Below, piece by piece: positions 1 through 5,217 of a stretch of DNA of 5,217 nucleotides. Numbering within the stretch: position 1 is the first letter of the stretch; each line of letters begins with the position of its first letter. The stretch covers positions 1 through 5,217 of the forward strand of contig CALMNY010000466.1 in NCBI GenBank assembly GCA_937872125.1, read 5' to 3'. This stretch comes from an uncultured Candidatus Competibacteraceae bacterium. Lineage in GTDB: Bacteria; Pseudomonadota; Gammaproteobacteria; Competibacterales; Competibacteraceae. The notes beneath the pieces were generated by a model, which was not told the DNA's origin, made no database searches, and was given only the letters and a program-made list of their open reading frames with translations. The position numbers were made by a program, and so were the translations under genes.

Positions 1-1357
1 TCTCGCCGCCGGAAATGATGATGTCCTTGGAGCGGTCCTTGATGTCAATGTACCCATCCTCGTGCCAGACCGCCAGATCGCCGCTGTGGAACCAGCCCCC
101 CCGGAACGCCTCCTCAGTCGCGCCGGGATTCTTCAGATATCCTTTCATGACGTTGTTGCCGCGCATGAAGATTTCGCCAATGGTCTCGCCATCCATCGCT
201 ACCGGCTCCAACGTCTGGGCATCGGCTACCATCAGCCCTTCCAGCATCGGATAGCGCACGCCCTGCCGGGACTTGAGCGCCGCCCGTTCCGGCAGGCTCA
301 ACTCGTTCCAGTGGTCGTGCCAGGCGCACACCACCGACGGGCCGTAGGTCTCGGTCAGGCCGTAGGTGTGGGTGACATCGAAGTTCATCCGCTCCATGCC
401 CTCGATCACCGCTGCTGGCGGCGCCGCGCCCGCCGTCATCACCTTGACCGGATGGTTGATGCCGGCCTTCATCTCGTCCGGGGAGTTCTTGAGCAGGTTC
501 AGGACAATCGGCGCCCCGCAGAAGTAGTTGACCTTCTCCTGCTTGATCAGATCGAAGATCAGATCGGCGCGGACCTGGCGCAGGCAGACGTTGGTGCCCA
601 CGGCGGCGGCGATGCTCCACGGGAAGCACCAGCCGTTGCAATGGAACATCGGCAGGGTCCACAGATAGACCGGGTGCAGGCCCATGTTCCACACCAGCAC
701 GTTGCTGACCGCGTTCAGGTAAGCGCCGCGATGGTGGTAGACCACGCCCTTCGGGTTGCCGGTGGTGCCGGAGGTGTAGTTCAGGGAAATGGCCTGCCAC
801 TCGTCGGCGGGCAGCGACCAGGCGAATTGCGGATCGCCCTCGGCCAGCAGCGATTCATAGTCCAGCGTTCCCAGCTTCTCGCCGCCGACAAACAGTGGGT
901 CGTCCACATCAATGATCAGCGGGCGTTTCTGGGGCTGGATCAGCCGCAGCGCCTTGCCGATGGTCTCGGAGAACTCGCGGTCGGTGAACAGCACCTTGGC
1001 CTCGCCGTGTTCGAGCATGAAGGCGATGGCTTCGGCATCCAGCCGGATGTTCAGGGTGTTCAGCACCGCCCCCATCATCGGCACGCCGAAGTGCAATTCG
1101 AACATTTCGGGAATGTTGGGCAGCATCGCCGCCACCGTGTCGCCCAGGCCGATGCCGCGCCGCTGGAGCGCCGAGGCCAGTTGCCGACAGCGGGCGTAGG
1201 ATTCGGCCCAGGTGCGCCGGACTGCGCCATGCACCACGGCGAGGTGGTCGGGATAGACCGAGGCGGCGCGTTCGATGAAGGTCAGCGGGCTCAGCGGCAC
1301 GAAATTGGCGGCGTTCCGGGCCAAGCCCATTTCGTAGGGATTCGTAGCAGCAGTCAT
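1..1357 (-). CDS. Acyl-CoA synthetase (AMP-forming fatty acid-CoA ligase), C-terminus cut off by window edge
   Basis: This enzyme activates a carboxylic acid with ATP to an acyl-adenylate and transfers it to CoA, in the cytoplasm. The frame is open for 452 codons from ATG 1357 to the window edge. The phosphate-binding A3 motif YTSGTTGNPKG is at residues 194-204, the A5 motif TYGLTE at 331-336, SGD (A7) at 425-427 and DRSKDIIISGGE (A8 hinge) at 441-452. The A10 catalytic lysine would lie beyond the edge. The FHCNGWCFPW stretch at 238-247 is typical of the branch containing Thermus long-chain acyl-CoA synthetase and plant AAE proteins. Members are about 540 residues, so roughly 90 are missing. 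GAGG (1368-1371) lies 10 bases before the start. It follows the crotonase gene on the same strand. The family is certain; chain length of the substrate cannot be read from the sequence. Confidence 0.95.
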   Translation of the reverse strand, partial: MTAATNPYEMGLARNAANFVPLSPLTFIERAASVYPDHLAVVHGAVRRTWAESYARCRQLASALQRRGIGLGDTVAAMLPNIPEMFELHFGVPMMGAVLNTLNIRLDAEAIAFMLEHGEAKVLFTDREFSETIGKALRLIQPQKRPLIIDVDDPLFVGGEKLGTLDYESLLAEGDPQFAWSLPADEWQAISLNYTSGTTGNPKGVVYHHRGAYLNAVSNVLVWNMGLHPVYLWTLPMFHCNGWCFPWSIAAAVGTNVCLRQVRADLIFDLIKQEKVNYFCGAPIVLNLLKNSPDEMKAGINHPVKVMTAGAAPPAAVIEGMERMNFDVTHTYGLTETYGPSVVCAWHDHWNELSLPERAALKSRQGVRYPMLEGLMVADAQTLEPVAMDGETIGEIFMRGNNVMKGYLKNPGATEEAFRGGWFHSGDLAVWHEDGYIDIKDRSKDIIISGGE

Positions 1358-1389
1358 GCGATGTGATCCTCGTTGTTTCGGGTGAAAGG

Positions 1390-1418
1390 GTAGGGGCACG
1401 GCGGCGCCGTGCCCCTAC
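1390..1418. repeat. Perfect 29-base palindrome, copy A (REP-like hairpin)
   Basis: Arms GTAGGGGCACGGCG (1390-1403) and its exact reverse complement (1405-1418) flank a single central base. It sits in the gap between the crotonase gene and the acyl-CoA synthetase gene. A near-identical element is at 4917-4945 in the opposite orientation, so this is a dispersed repeat and not a one-off terminator. No T-run follows on either strand. In RNA it would form a very stable stem that could protect or attenuate the transcript; that role is inferred. Confidence 0.85.
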
Positions 1419-1486
1419 AGGGGTTCGACCGGGCAGGGTGTTCTATGGAAATCACCCAGCAGCGGCGGTTTAAGCGTCCGACCGCT

Positions 1487-2290
1487 TCAACAGCCTTTCC
1501 AGGTCGGTTTGCGCTTGGCGATGAAGGCGTCAATGCCTTCGCGGGCATCCTCGCTGTTCATGTTGCAGGCCATGACTTCGCTGGCGCAGGCGTAGGCTTC
1601 TTCCAGGCCCATGCCCAACTGCCGGTAGAACAGCTCCTTGCCCATGGCGATGGCCAGCGGCGACTTGTTGCCAATGGCGTCCGCCAGTTGCCGGACAGCG
1701 GCGTCGAGTTGCTCCAGCGGCGCGATGCGGTTGATCAACCCCTGGCGCAGGGCGGTCGGCGCATCAATGAACTCACCGGTCAGCAGCAGTTCCAGGGCCT
1801 GCTTGCGGTTGAGATTGCGGCTCAGCGCCACGCCGGGAGTGGCGCAGAACAGGCCAACGTTGATGCCGGAGGTGGCGAAGCGGGCGTTGTCGGCGGCGAC
1901 CGCCAGATCGCAGGCGGCGACCAGTTGGCAACCGGCCGCGGTGGCGATGCCCTGGACCCGGGCAATGACTGGTTGCGACAGGCGGTTGATGGTCAGCATC
2001 ACCCGCCCGCACTGGGCGAACAGCGCCTGGTGAAAGGCCGGATCGGTGTGAGCGCGCATTTCCTTGAGATCGTGACCAGCGCAGAACGCCGGGCCGGCCC
2101 CGGCGATGACGACCACCCGGATGGTTTTATCGGCGGCGACGGCGTCCAGCACTGCTTGCAACGCTCCCAGCATGGCCTGTGACAGCGCGTTATACTGTTT
2201 GGGACGGTTAAGGGTCAGCGTAGCGACGCCCGCTTCATCCTGGCGTAGCACCAGTGCGTCTTCGGTAGGTACAGTGGCGGTCATGGTCAT
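1487..2290 (-). CDS. Enoyl-CoA hydratase/isomerase (crotonase) family protein, ECHDC3-like
   Basis: This 267-residue protein has the crotonase fold, which binds an acyl-CoA and stabilises its thioester enolate in an oxyanion hole. The first oxyanion segment AFCAGHDL is at residues 68-75 and the second, GIATAAGCQLVAACD, at 114-128. FATSGINVGLFCATPG at 138-153 is the signature of the ECHDC3 branch. The positions matching the catalytic glutamates of rat enoyl-CoA hydratase (Glu144, Glu164) are Gln122 and Gly142, so normal hydratase chemistry is doubtful. Two ATGs six bases apart, at 2290 and 2284, could start it: GAGG (2294-2297) is 3 bases from the first and 9 from the second, so the shorter form is also plausible. 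An in-frame ATG at 2341 is upstream of the GAGG and adds sequence unlike the family. It precedes the acyl-CoA synthetase gene and may be co-transcribed with it. The fold is secure; the reaction is not. Confidence 0.92.
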   Translation of the reverse strand: MTMTATVPTEDALVLRQDEAGVATLTLNRPKQYNALSQAMLGALQAVLDAVAADKTIRVVVIAGAGPAFCAGHDLKEMRAHTDPAFHQALFAQCGRVMLTINRLSQPVIARVQGIATAAGCQLVAACDLAVAADNARFATSGINVGLFCATPGVALSRNLNRKQALELLLTGEFIDAPTALRQGLINRIAPLEQLDAAVRQLADAIGNKSPLAIAMGKELFYRQLGMGLEEAYACASEVMACNMNSEDAREGIDAFIAKRKPTWKGC

Positions 2291-2415
2291 AATCCTCAAG
2301 ACTGGAAAGCCGTTTTTGGGAGAGAGGGGATGGTTACCCATTTTAACCTAGCGCCCACCGCTACGGGGCCTAACGGGGCATTTCGCCGCTCTTTCTCGAT
2401 CAAGGCCATTCGCCC
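2291..2415. promoter_or_regulatory. Divergent intergenic spacer between the crotonase and response regulator genes
   Basis: Both genes are transcribed away from this 125-base spacer, so their promoters should lie here. On the minus strand TAAAAT (2345-2340) could be a -10 box for the crotonase gene, but no good -35 hexamer stands upstream. GGTTA (2332-2336) pairs with TAACC (2344-2348) around that box. ACGGGGC occurs twice (2363-2369 and 2373-2379), exactly 10 bases apart, 37 bases before the regulator start, and could be a pair of operator half-sites. These are weak patterns; only the divergent layout is certain. Confidence 0.35.
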
Positions 2416-3057
2416 ATGAATCCCTCCCCTACTTCGATGGTCTACCTGATAGGCGCTGACCTGACGCTCGGCGAGGCGCTGCAAGGTTTGCTGAAGTCTG
2501 TCGGGTTGCCGACCCTGGCGTGCCCCGATATCGAGGCGTTTCTGGCGGTCTATCGGCCCGATAAGCCGGCCTGTCTGCTGCTGAATGCGGAGGTGTCAGG
2601 CGGCGGCAATGCGCTGGGCCTTCAACAGTGCCTGCGTGAGCAGGGGATTGATGCGCCGGTGATTATCATCGCCGATCATGCCGATGTCGCCATGGCGGTG
2701 ACCGCCCTGCGGCAAGGTGCGCTGGATTTCCTTGAAAAGCCGTTCAATGAGCAACTTCTGCTCGATGGCGTTCACCAGGCGCTGACTATGGACGTGACGC
2801 GCTGCCGCGCCCGGGCCCAATGCGATGATTTGCGCCGCCGATTCGATACGCTGACCGCGCGTGAGCAGGATGTGTTGCACTGGGTAGTGCAAGGGCTGTC
2901 CAATCGGGAAATCGCTGAAACACTGAATCTGAGCCGCAAGACCGTCGAAGTCCACCGCGCCAAAGTAATGCACAAAATGGCGGCCGACACCCTGTCGCAA
3001 CTGGTGCGGATGGCGGTGGCTATTGGCATTCTCAAGCTCTACGAAGCAGAGACCTGA
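2416..3057 (+). CDS. FixJ/LuxR-family response regulator with degenerate receiver domain
   Basis: This 213-residue transcription regulator has a receiver-like domain (about residues 8-122), a linker, and a LuxR-type helix-turn-helix (about 144-205; LTAREQDVLHWV then SNREIAETLNLSRKTVEVHRAKVM). Its order and spacing match FixJ closely, including EAFLA near 40 and DFLEKPF at 104-110. The receiver active site is largely lost: the phosphoacceptor position is Asn57, the acidic pocket pair is Gly13-Ala14, and the conserved Thr is Ala86; only Lys108 remains. It therefore probably works without phosphorylation, through dimerisation or another input. No sensor kinase gene is adjacent. The ATG at 2416 has AAGG 10 bases upstream (2402-2405); the next ATG (2437) has no such site. 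The NRDE gene follows after 42 bases and may be co-transcribed. The DNA-binding class is secure; target genes are unknown. Confidence 0.93.
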   Translation: MNPSPTSMVYLIGADLTLGEALQGLLKSVGLPTLACPDIEAFLAVYRPDKPACLLLNAEVSGGGNALGLQQCLREQGIDAPVIIIADHADVAMAVTALRQGALDFLEKPFNEQLLLDGVHQALTMDVTRCRARAQCDDLRRRFDTLTAREQDVLHWVVQGLSNREIAETLNLSRKTVEVHRAKVMHKMAADTLSQLVRMAVAIGILKLYEAET

Positions 3058-3099
3058 TTGCAAGCCTCATCCCTTCCAAATCCGATCAATCTGGCCATT

Positions 3100-3873
3100 A
3101 TGTGTTTGATTATTATTGCTTATCGCATTCATCCTCGTTATCAGTTGCTGGTTGCGGCCAACCGGGATGAATTTCAGGACCGGCCGACTGCGCCACTGGC
3201 GTTCTGGCACGACAGCCCGCACGTGCTCGCAGGTCGTGACCTCAAGGAAGGCGGAACCTGGCTGGGCGTCACCGGCGCGGGCCGATTCGCCGCGCTCACC
3301 AACTACCGCGATCCGCGCCATGTGCTGCCGAACGCACCCTCGCGTGGCCATCTGGTCAGTGCCTATTTACAAAGCGACGAGCCGGCCCGCACCTATCTCG
3401 ACCGGCTGGCCCCACGCGCTACGGTCTATAACAGTTTCAACCTGCTGCTGGGCGATGAAACCGGCTTGTACTATTACTCCAATCGCACTGGCGGGGTTCA
3501 GGCGTTGACGCCGGGGCTATACGGTCTCAGCAATCACCTGCTGGATACGCCGTGGCCGAAACTGGAGCGGGGACGACGCGCCTTGCGGCAGGTGCTGGAT
3601 CACGGGGCCGATCCAACGCCCGACGAGTTGCTGCGCCTGCTGGCGGATCGCACGCCGGCCCCGGATGAGGAACTGCCCGACACAGGCGTGCCGCTGGAAT
3701 GGGAACGCTGGCTGTCGCCGATCTTCATCGAGGCGCCCGGTTATGGCACCCGATCCTCGACTGTACTGATGGCGGGCACGGGCGGCTGCGCCCGTATGGT
3801 GGAAAGGACCTGGCTGGACGCCAGTCAGCGGGAGTTCGAACTGGAGTGGCCGCGCGAATATTGGCGGGGATGA
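3100..3873 (+). CDS. NRDE (TANGO2-like) family protein
   Basis: This 257-residue protein belongs to the NRDE/TANGO2 family, named for the NRDE motif seen here at residues 21-24. Other family marks are the N-terminal Met-Cys-Leu, AGRDLKEGGTWLGV at 44-57, TNYRDP at 67-72, SRG at 81-83, FNLL at 113-116, YGLSN at 141-145, and the C-terminal FIEAPGYGTRSSTVL at 209-223. The family has an Ntn-hydrolase-like fold with Cys2 as the presumed exposed nucleophile. Eukaryotic TANGO2 has been linked to heme trafficking and lipid homeostasis, while the bacterial role is unsettled. I chose ATG 3100 because family members begin MC; a TTG at 3058 in the same frame would bury that cysteine. No clear Shine-Dalgarno precedes it, so translation may be coupled to the regulator gene just upstream. 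No signal peptide is seen, so it is likely cytoplasmic. Confidence 0.92.
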   Translation: MCLIIIAYRIHPRYQLLVAANRDEFQDRPTAPLAFWHDSPHVLAGRDLKEGGTWLGVTGAGRFAALTNYRDPRHVLPNAPSRGHLVSAYLQSDEPARTYLDRLAPRATVYNSFNLLLGDETGLYYYSNRTGGVQALTPGLYGLSNHLLDTPWPKLERGRRALRQVLDHGADPTPDELLRLLADRTPAPDEELPDTGVPLEWERWLSPIFIEAPGYGTRSSTVLMAGTGGCARMVERTWLDASQREFELEWPREYWRG

Positions 3874-3903
3874 ATACGGATGGCCGGCAATCAGGTCACT
3901 GCC

Positions 3904-3932
3904 TGTTCAGGCGTACCCCAATCGGTTATGCT
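3904..3932 (+). promoter_or_regulatory. Possible sigma-70 promoter for the tRNA-Arg gene
   Basis: TGTTCA (3904-3909) and TATGCT (3927-3932) are separated by 17 bases, giving a weak -35/-10 pair. Initiation would leave a leader of about 60 bases before the tRNA. The -10 overlaps the inverted repeat at 3924-3949. The call rests on spacing and partial matches only. Confidence 0.25.
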
Positions 3933-3967
3933 TGGCCCGCTGCATAACCATAAACCCGAACACGGGT
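3924..3967. repeat. Two consecutive small inverted repeats after the NRDE gene
   Basis: GGTTATGC (3924-3931) pairs perfectly with GCATAACC (3942-3949) over a 10-base loop. Four bases later ACCCG (3954-3958) pairs with CGGGT (3963-3967) over a 4-base loop. They lie in the 127-base gap between the NRDE gene and the tRNA. There is no T-run, so an intrinsic terminator is not supported; they could be RNA structures at the end of the upstream transcript or a protein-binding site. Confidence 0.4.
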
Positions 3968-4000
3968 AGCCTGGTTTCTCTGCGAGTCCCGCCTTGTTTA

Positions 4001-4074
4001 GCCCCGATAGCTCAGTTGGATAGAGCGCACCCCTCCTAAGGGTGAGGTCACAGGTTCAATTCCTGTTCGGGGCG
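4001..4074 (+). tRNA. tRNA-Arg (anticodon CCT)
   Basis: The full cloverleaf can be folded. The acceptor GCCCCGA (4001-4007) pairs with TCGGGGC (4067-4073), with discriminator G at 4074. The D arm is GCTC/GAGC, and the anticodon stem CACCC/GGGTG encloses the loop CTCCTAA (4033-4039) with anticodon CCT at 4035-4037. The variable loop is five bases, and the T stem ACAGG/CCTGT holds the loop TTCAATT. All stems pair perfectly. It reads the AGG arginine codon, rare in GC-rich proteobacteria. The 3' CCA is not encoded (CGC follows), so it must be added after transcription. Confidence 0.97.
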
Positions 4075-4081
4075 CGCCTTA

Positions 4082-4098
4082 AACCGCCAGCAGCGGTT
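4082..4098 (+). terminator. Short hairpin just downstream of tRNA-Arg
   Basis: AACCGC (4082-4087) pairs with GCGGTT (4093-4098) over a 5-base loop, starting eight bases after the tRNA. The position suits a 3' processing or termination structure, but the stem is short and no T-run follows, so termination by this element is only a possibility. Confidence 0.25.
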
Positions 4099-4172
4099 AG
4101 CAACACCCGTAAAACCCTGCCCTCACGCCTAAAGAAGCTTGGCTTGGCCAATAAAATACCGGTTCCAGGCAG

Positions 4173-4820
4173 ATGAAAATCCTTCAAAGCTGGGATGATG
4201 GAGTAGTGGACGATGTCCGGCTGACCGGGTTGCTACGCCGGTATCAGGCCAGGGCGACGTTCAATCTGAATCCGGGTTTGCACCCGCCGGGGCGTTCGTT
4301 CAGTTGGCGGTATGGCGACAAGGAGGTTTGGCGACTCGGTCGGGAGGAACTGGCCGAGGTGTACGCCGGCTTCGAGATCGCCAATCATTCCATGACTCAT
4401 CCGAACCTGCCCGATCTGTCGCCGGAGGCGCTGGACTGGGAAATTCGCGAAAGCCGCCGCCTGTTACAGGACTGGTTTCAACAGCCCGTGCCCGGGTTCT
4501 GCTATCCCTTCGGCAGCTTCAATGCAGCGGTAAAGGACGCCATTCGGGCTGCTGGTCACCGCTACGCCCGCACGGTAACCGAGGTCGAGCGGCTGTTTCC
4601 ACCTGCCGACCCGCTGGAACTGGGCGTGAGTTGCCGGTTCAACGAGCCGGCGTTCTGGACCCGCTACGAACGCGCCCGAGCGGTGGATGGTGTATTTCTA
4701 TTCTGGGGCCACAGCTACGAACTGATCAACGAAGCGATGTGGGCCGATCTGGAAGAGAAAATCGCCCGCATCAGCGCCGATCCAGCGGCGGAATGGGTCC
4801 GCATCGAACGCTGGTTTTGA
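4173..4820 (+). CDS. Polysaccharide deacetylase family protein (NodB/CE4 domain), short cytoplasmic form
   Basis: This 215-residue protein is essentially one NodB homology domain, the fold of metal-dependent enzymes that remove acetyl groups from N-acetylated sugars. Motif 1 is SWDDG (residues 6-10, with Asp8 as catalytic base and Asp9 as metal ligand). Motif 2 is HSMTH (72-76), giving the two metal-binding histidines. Motif 3 is YPFGSFN (111-117) and motif 5 is FWGHSYE (177-183) with His180. All key residues are present, so it should be active. It lacks a signal peptide and membrane segment, unlike cell-wall deacetylases, so the substrate is probably a cytoplasmic precursor or small amino sugar; that is inference. 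The ATG at 4173 places motif 1 at the very N-terminus as in related short forms; only a weak AGG (4167-4169) precedes it. A TAAAAT at 4152-4157 could be its -10 box. It stands alone between the tRNA and the RadC-family gene, with no glycan operon visible. Confidence 0.9.
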   Translation: MKILQSWDDGVVDDVRLTGLLRRYQARATFNLNPGLHPPGRSFSWRYGDKEVWRLGREELAEVYAGFEIANHSMTHPNLPDLSPEALDWEIRESRRLLQDWFQQPVPGFCYPFGSFNAAVKDAIRAAGHRYARTVTEVERLFPPADPLELGVSCRFNEPAFWTRYERARAVDGVFLFWGHSYELINEAMWADLEEKIARISADPAAEWVRIERWF

Positions 4821-4916
4821 GCGGTTCTAACAGGGACTCTGAAAACCAGGTTCACTATCAATATAAATCAAAGCTTCAGGCGATTTCCATAAAAGACCTT
4901 ACCAGGCGGGTTCCCT

Positions 4917-4945
4917 GTAGGGACACGGCGACGCCGTGTCCCTAC
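4917..4945. repeat. Perfect 29-base palindrome, copy B (REP-like hairpin)
   Basis: Arms GTAGGGACACGGCG (4917-4930) and its exact reverse complement (4932-4945) flank a central A. Compared with copy A at 1390-1418 it differs at arm position 7, where both strands of the stem changed together, and at the central base. The shared CAGGG tail continues four bases outside the palindrome on one side and shows that this copy is inverted relative to copy A. It lies in the gap between the deacetylase and RadC-family genes, just upstream of a TATAAT box. Confidence 0.85.
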
Positions 4946-4956
4946 GGCCCCACAGG

Positions 4957-4962
4957 TATAAT
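4957..4962 (+). promoter_or_regulatory. Probable -10 box for the RadC-family gene
   Basis: A perfect TATAAT stands 65 bases before the ATG of the RadC-family gene and in the same direction. No recognisable -35 hexamer exists at 16-18 bases upstream; that position falls inside the right arm of the 29-base palindrome. There is no extended -10 TG either, so the promoter may be weak or activator-dependent. Confidence 0.45.
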
Positions 4963-5027
4963 CCTTGCGAAAAATCACCTAACCCCTCCTTCCAGCACAT
5001 CATTGATGGGCAACGGGTAGCATCCAC

Positions 5028-5217
5028 ATGGCGGAAGTGTTGCATCAGGGCCATCGGGAGCGGTTGCGGGCGCGTTTCCTGGCCGAGGGGCTGGATGCGT
5101 TCGAGGACCATCAGGTTCTCGAACTATTGCTGTTCCAGACCGTTCCGCGTCAGGATACCAACCCCATCGCCCATCGGCTGATGCGGCGATTCGGCAGCCT
5201 CTCGGCCGTGCTGGAAG
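5028..5217 (+). CDS. radC: RadC-family (JAB domain) protein, N-terminal fragment cut by window edge
   Basis: The 63 codons present encode the N-terminal helical domain of a RadC-family protein. The diagnostic stretches are GHRERLRARF (residues 8-17), GLDAFEDHQVLELLLF (21-36), and PRQDTNPIAHRLMRRFGSL (40-58). The C-terminal JAB/MPN metal-dependent domain, which makes up the rest of these roughly 220-residue proteins, lies beyond the window. Despite the historical name, a DNA repair role for the family is not established, and its biochemical activity is uncertain. The N-terminus resembles the GHRERL type common in Firmicutes more than the E. coli type (my recollection, not a search). ATG 5028 is the first start after an in-frame TGA at 5004-5006, and no clear Shine-Dalgarno precedes it. 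Confidence 0.9.
   Translation, partial: MAEVLHQGHRERLRARFLAEGLDAFEDHQVLELLLFQTVPRQDTNPIAHRLMRRFGSLSAVLE

Noticed and set aside
62..1366. Long plus-strand open frame of 434 codons
   Set aside because: It lies antisense to the acyl-CoA synthetase, whose minus-strand frame contains all adenylate-forming motifs in order. The plus-strand product is rich in His, Arg, Gln and Gly with no recognisable domain, as expected for a GC-rich shadow.
1390..1418. Palindrome as an intrinsic terminator
   Set aside because: There is no T-run after the stem on either strand, and the same element recurs elsewhere in the window, which fits a dispersed repeat better.
1409..2182. Plus-strand open frame of 257 codons
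   Set aside because: It is antisense to the crotonase gene and has no family motif; the minus-strand frame is clearly the gene.
4001..4074. tRNA-Arg as a phage or island attachment site
   Set aside because: No repeat of the tRNA 3' end, integrase or phage gene is seen in the window; the downstream genes look chromosomal.
1464..4088. An 11-base match, CTTAAACCGCC, after the tRNA (4078-4088) and on the minus strand after the crotonase gene (1464-1474)
   Set aside because: It is short, the flanks diverge, and no shared structure supports a real repeat.
1390..4945. The two inverted palindromes as ends of a transposon carrying the genes between them
   Set aside because: No transposase or target-site duplication is visible, and the genes between are ordinary chromosomal types; two copies of a common dispersed repeat explain the pattern.
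4304..5020. Plus-strand open frame of 238 codons overlapping the deacetylase and running through the palindrome
   Set aside because: It is out of frame with the motif-bearing deacetylase frame and its product has no recognisable features; it continues through intergenic sequence by chance.

Overview
The window looks like an ordinary chromosomal stretch of a GC-rich, heterotrophic proteobacterium, most likely a gammaproteobacterium. This rests on GC-rich third codon positions, a FixJ-type regulator, a TANGO2/NRDE-family gene and weak GAGG-type ribosome binding sites. The lineage is an inference, because there is no rRNA or other marker gene here.

Left part, minus strand (1-2290): two genes of acyl-CoA metabolism are read right to left. 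The first is a crotonase-fold protein of the ECHDC3 type (1487-2290). After a 129-base gap comes an acyl-CoA synthetase of the adenylate-forming family (1-1357), whose C-terminal end lies outside the window. The gap carries a perfect 29-base palindrome. The two genes are plausibly co-transcribed and concern activation and handling of acyl-CoA, but the crotonase lacks both usual catalytic glutamates, so it may not be a hydratase.

Middle, plus strand (2416-3873): a 125-base divergent spacer leads to a FixJ/LuxR-type response regulator whose receiver domain has lost its phosphoacceptor aspartate and most of the active-site pocket. A TANGO2-like NRDE protein follows 42 bases later and may share its transcript. 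No histidine kinase is seen.

Right part, plus strand (3874-5217): a tRNA-Arg(CCT) gene without encoded CCA, then a short NodB-type polysaccharide deacetylase with no signal peptide, then a second copy of the palindrome in opposite orientation, a perfect TATAAT box, and the first 63 codons of a RadC-family gene that runs off the window.

I see no CRISPR array, insertion sequence, phage gene or toxin-antitoxin pair, and no clearly new multi-gene system. The observations most worth a second look are the degenerate receiver domain, the crotonase without catalytic glutamates, and the pair of palindromes that differ by a compensated base-pair change.
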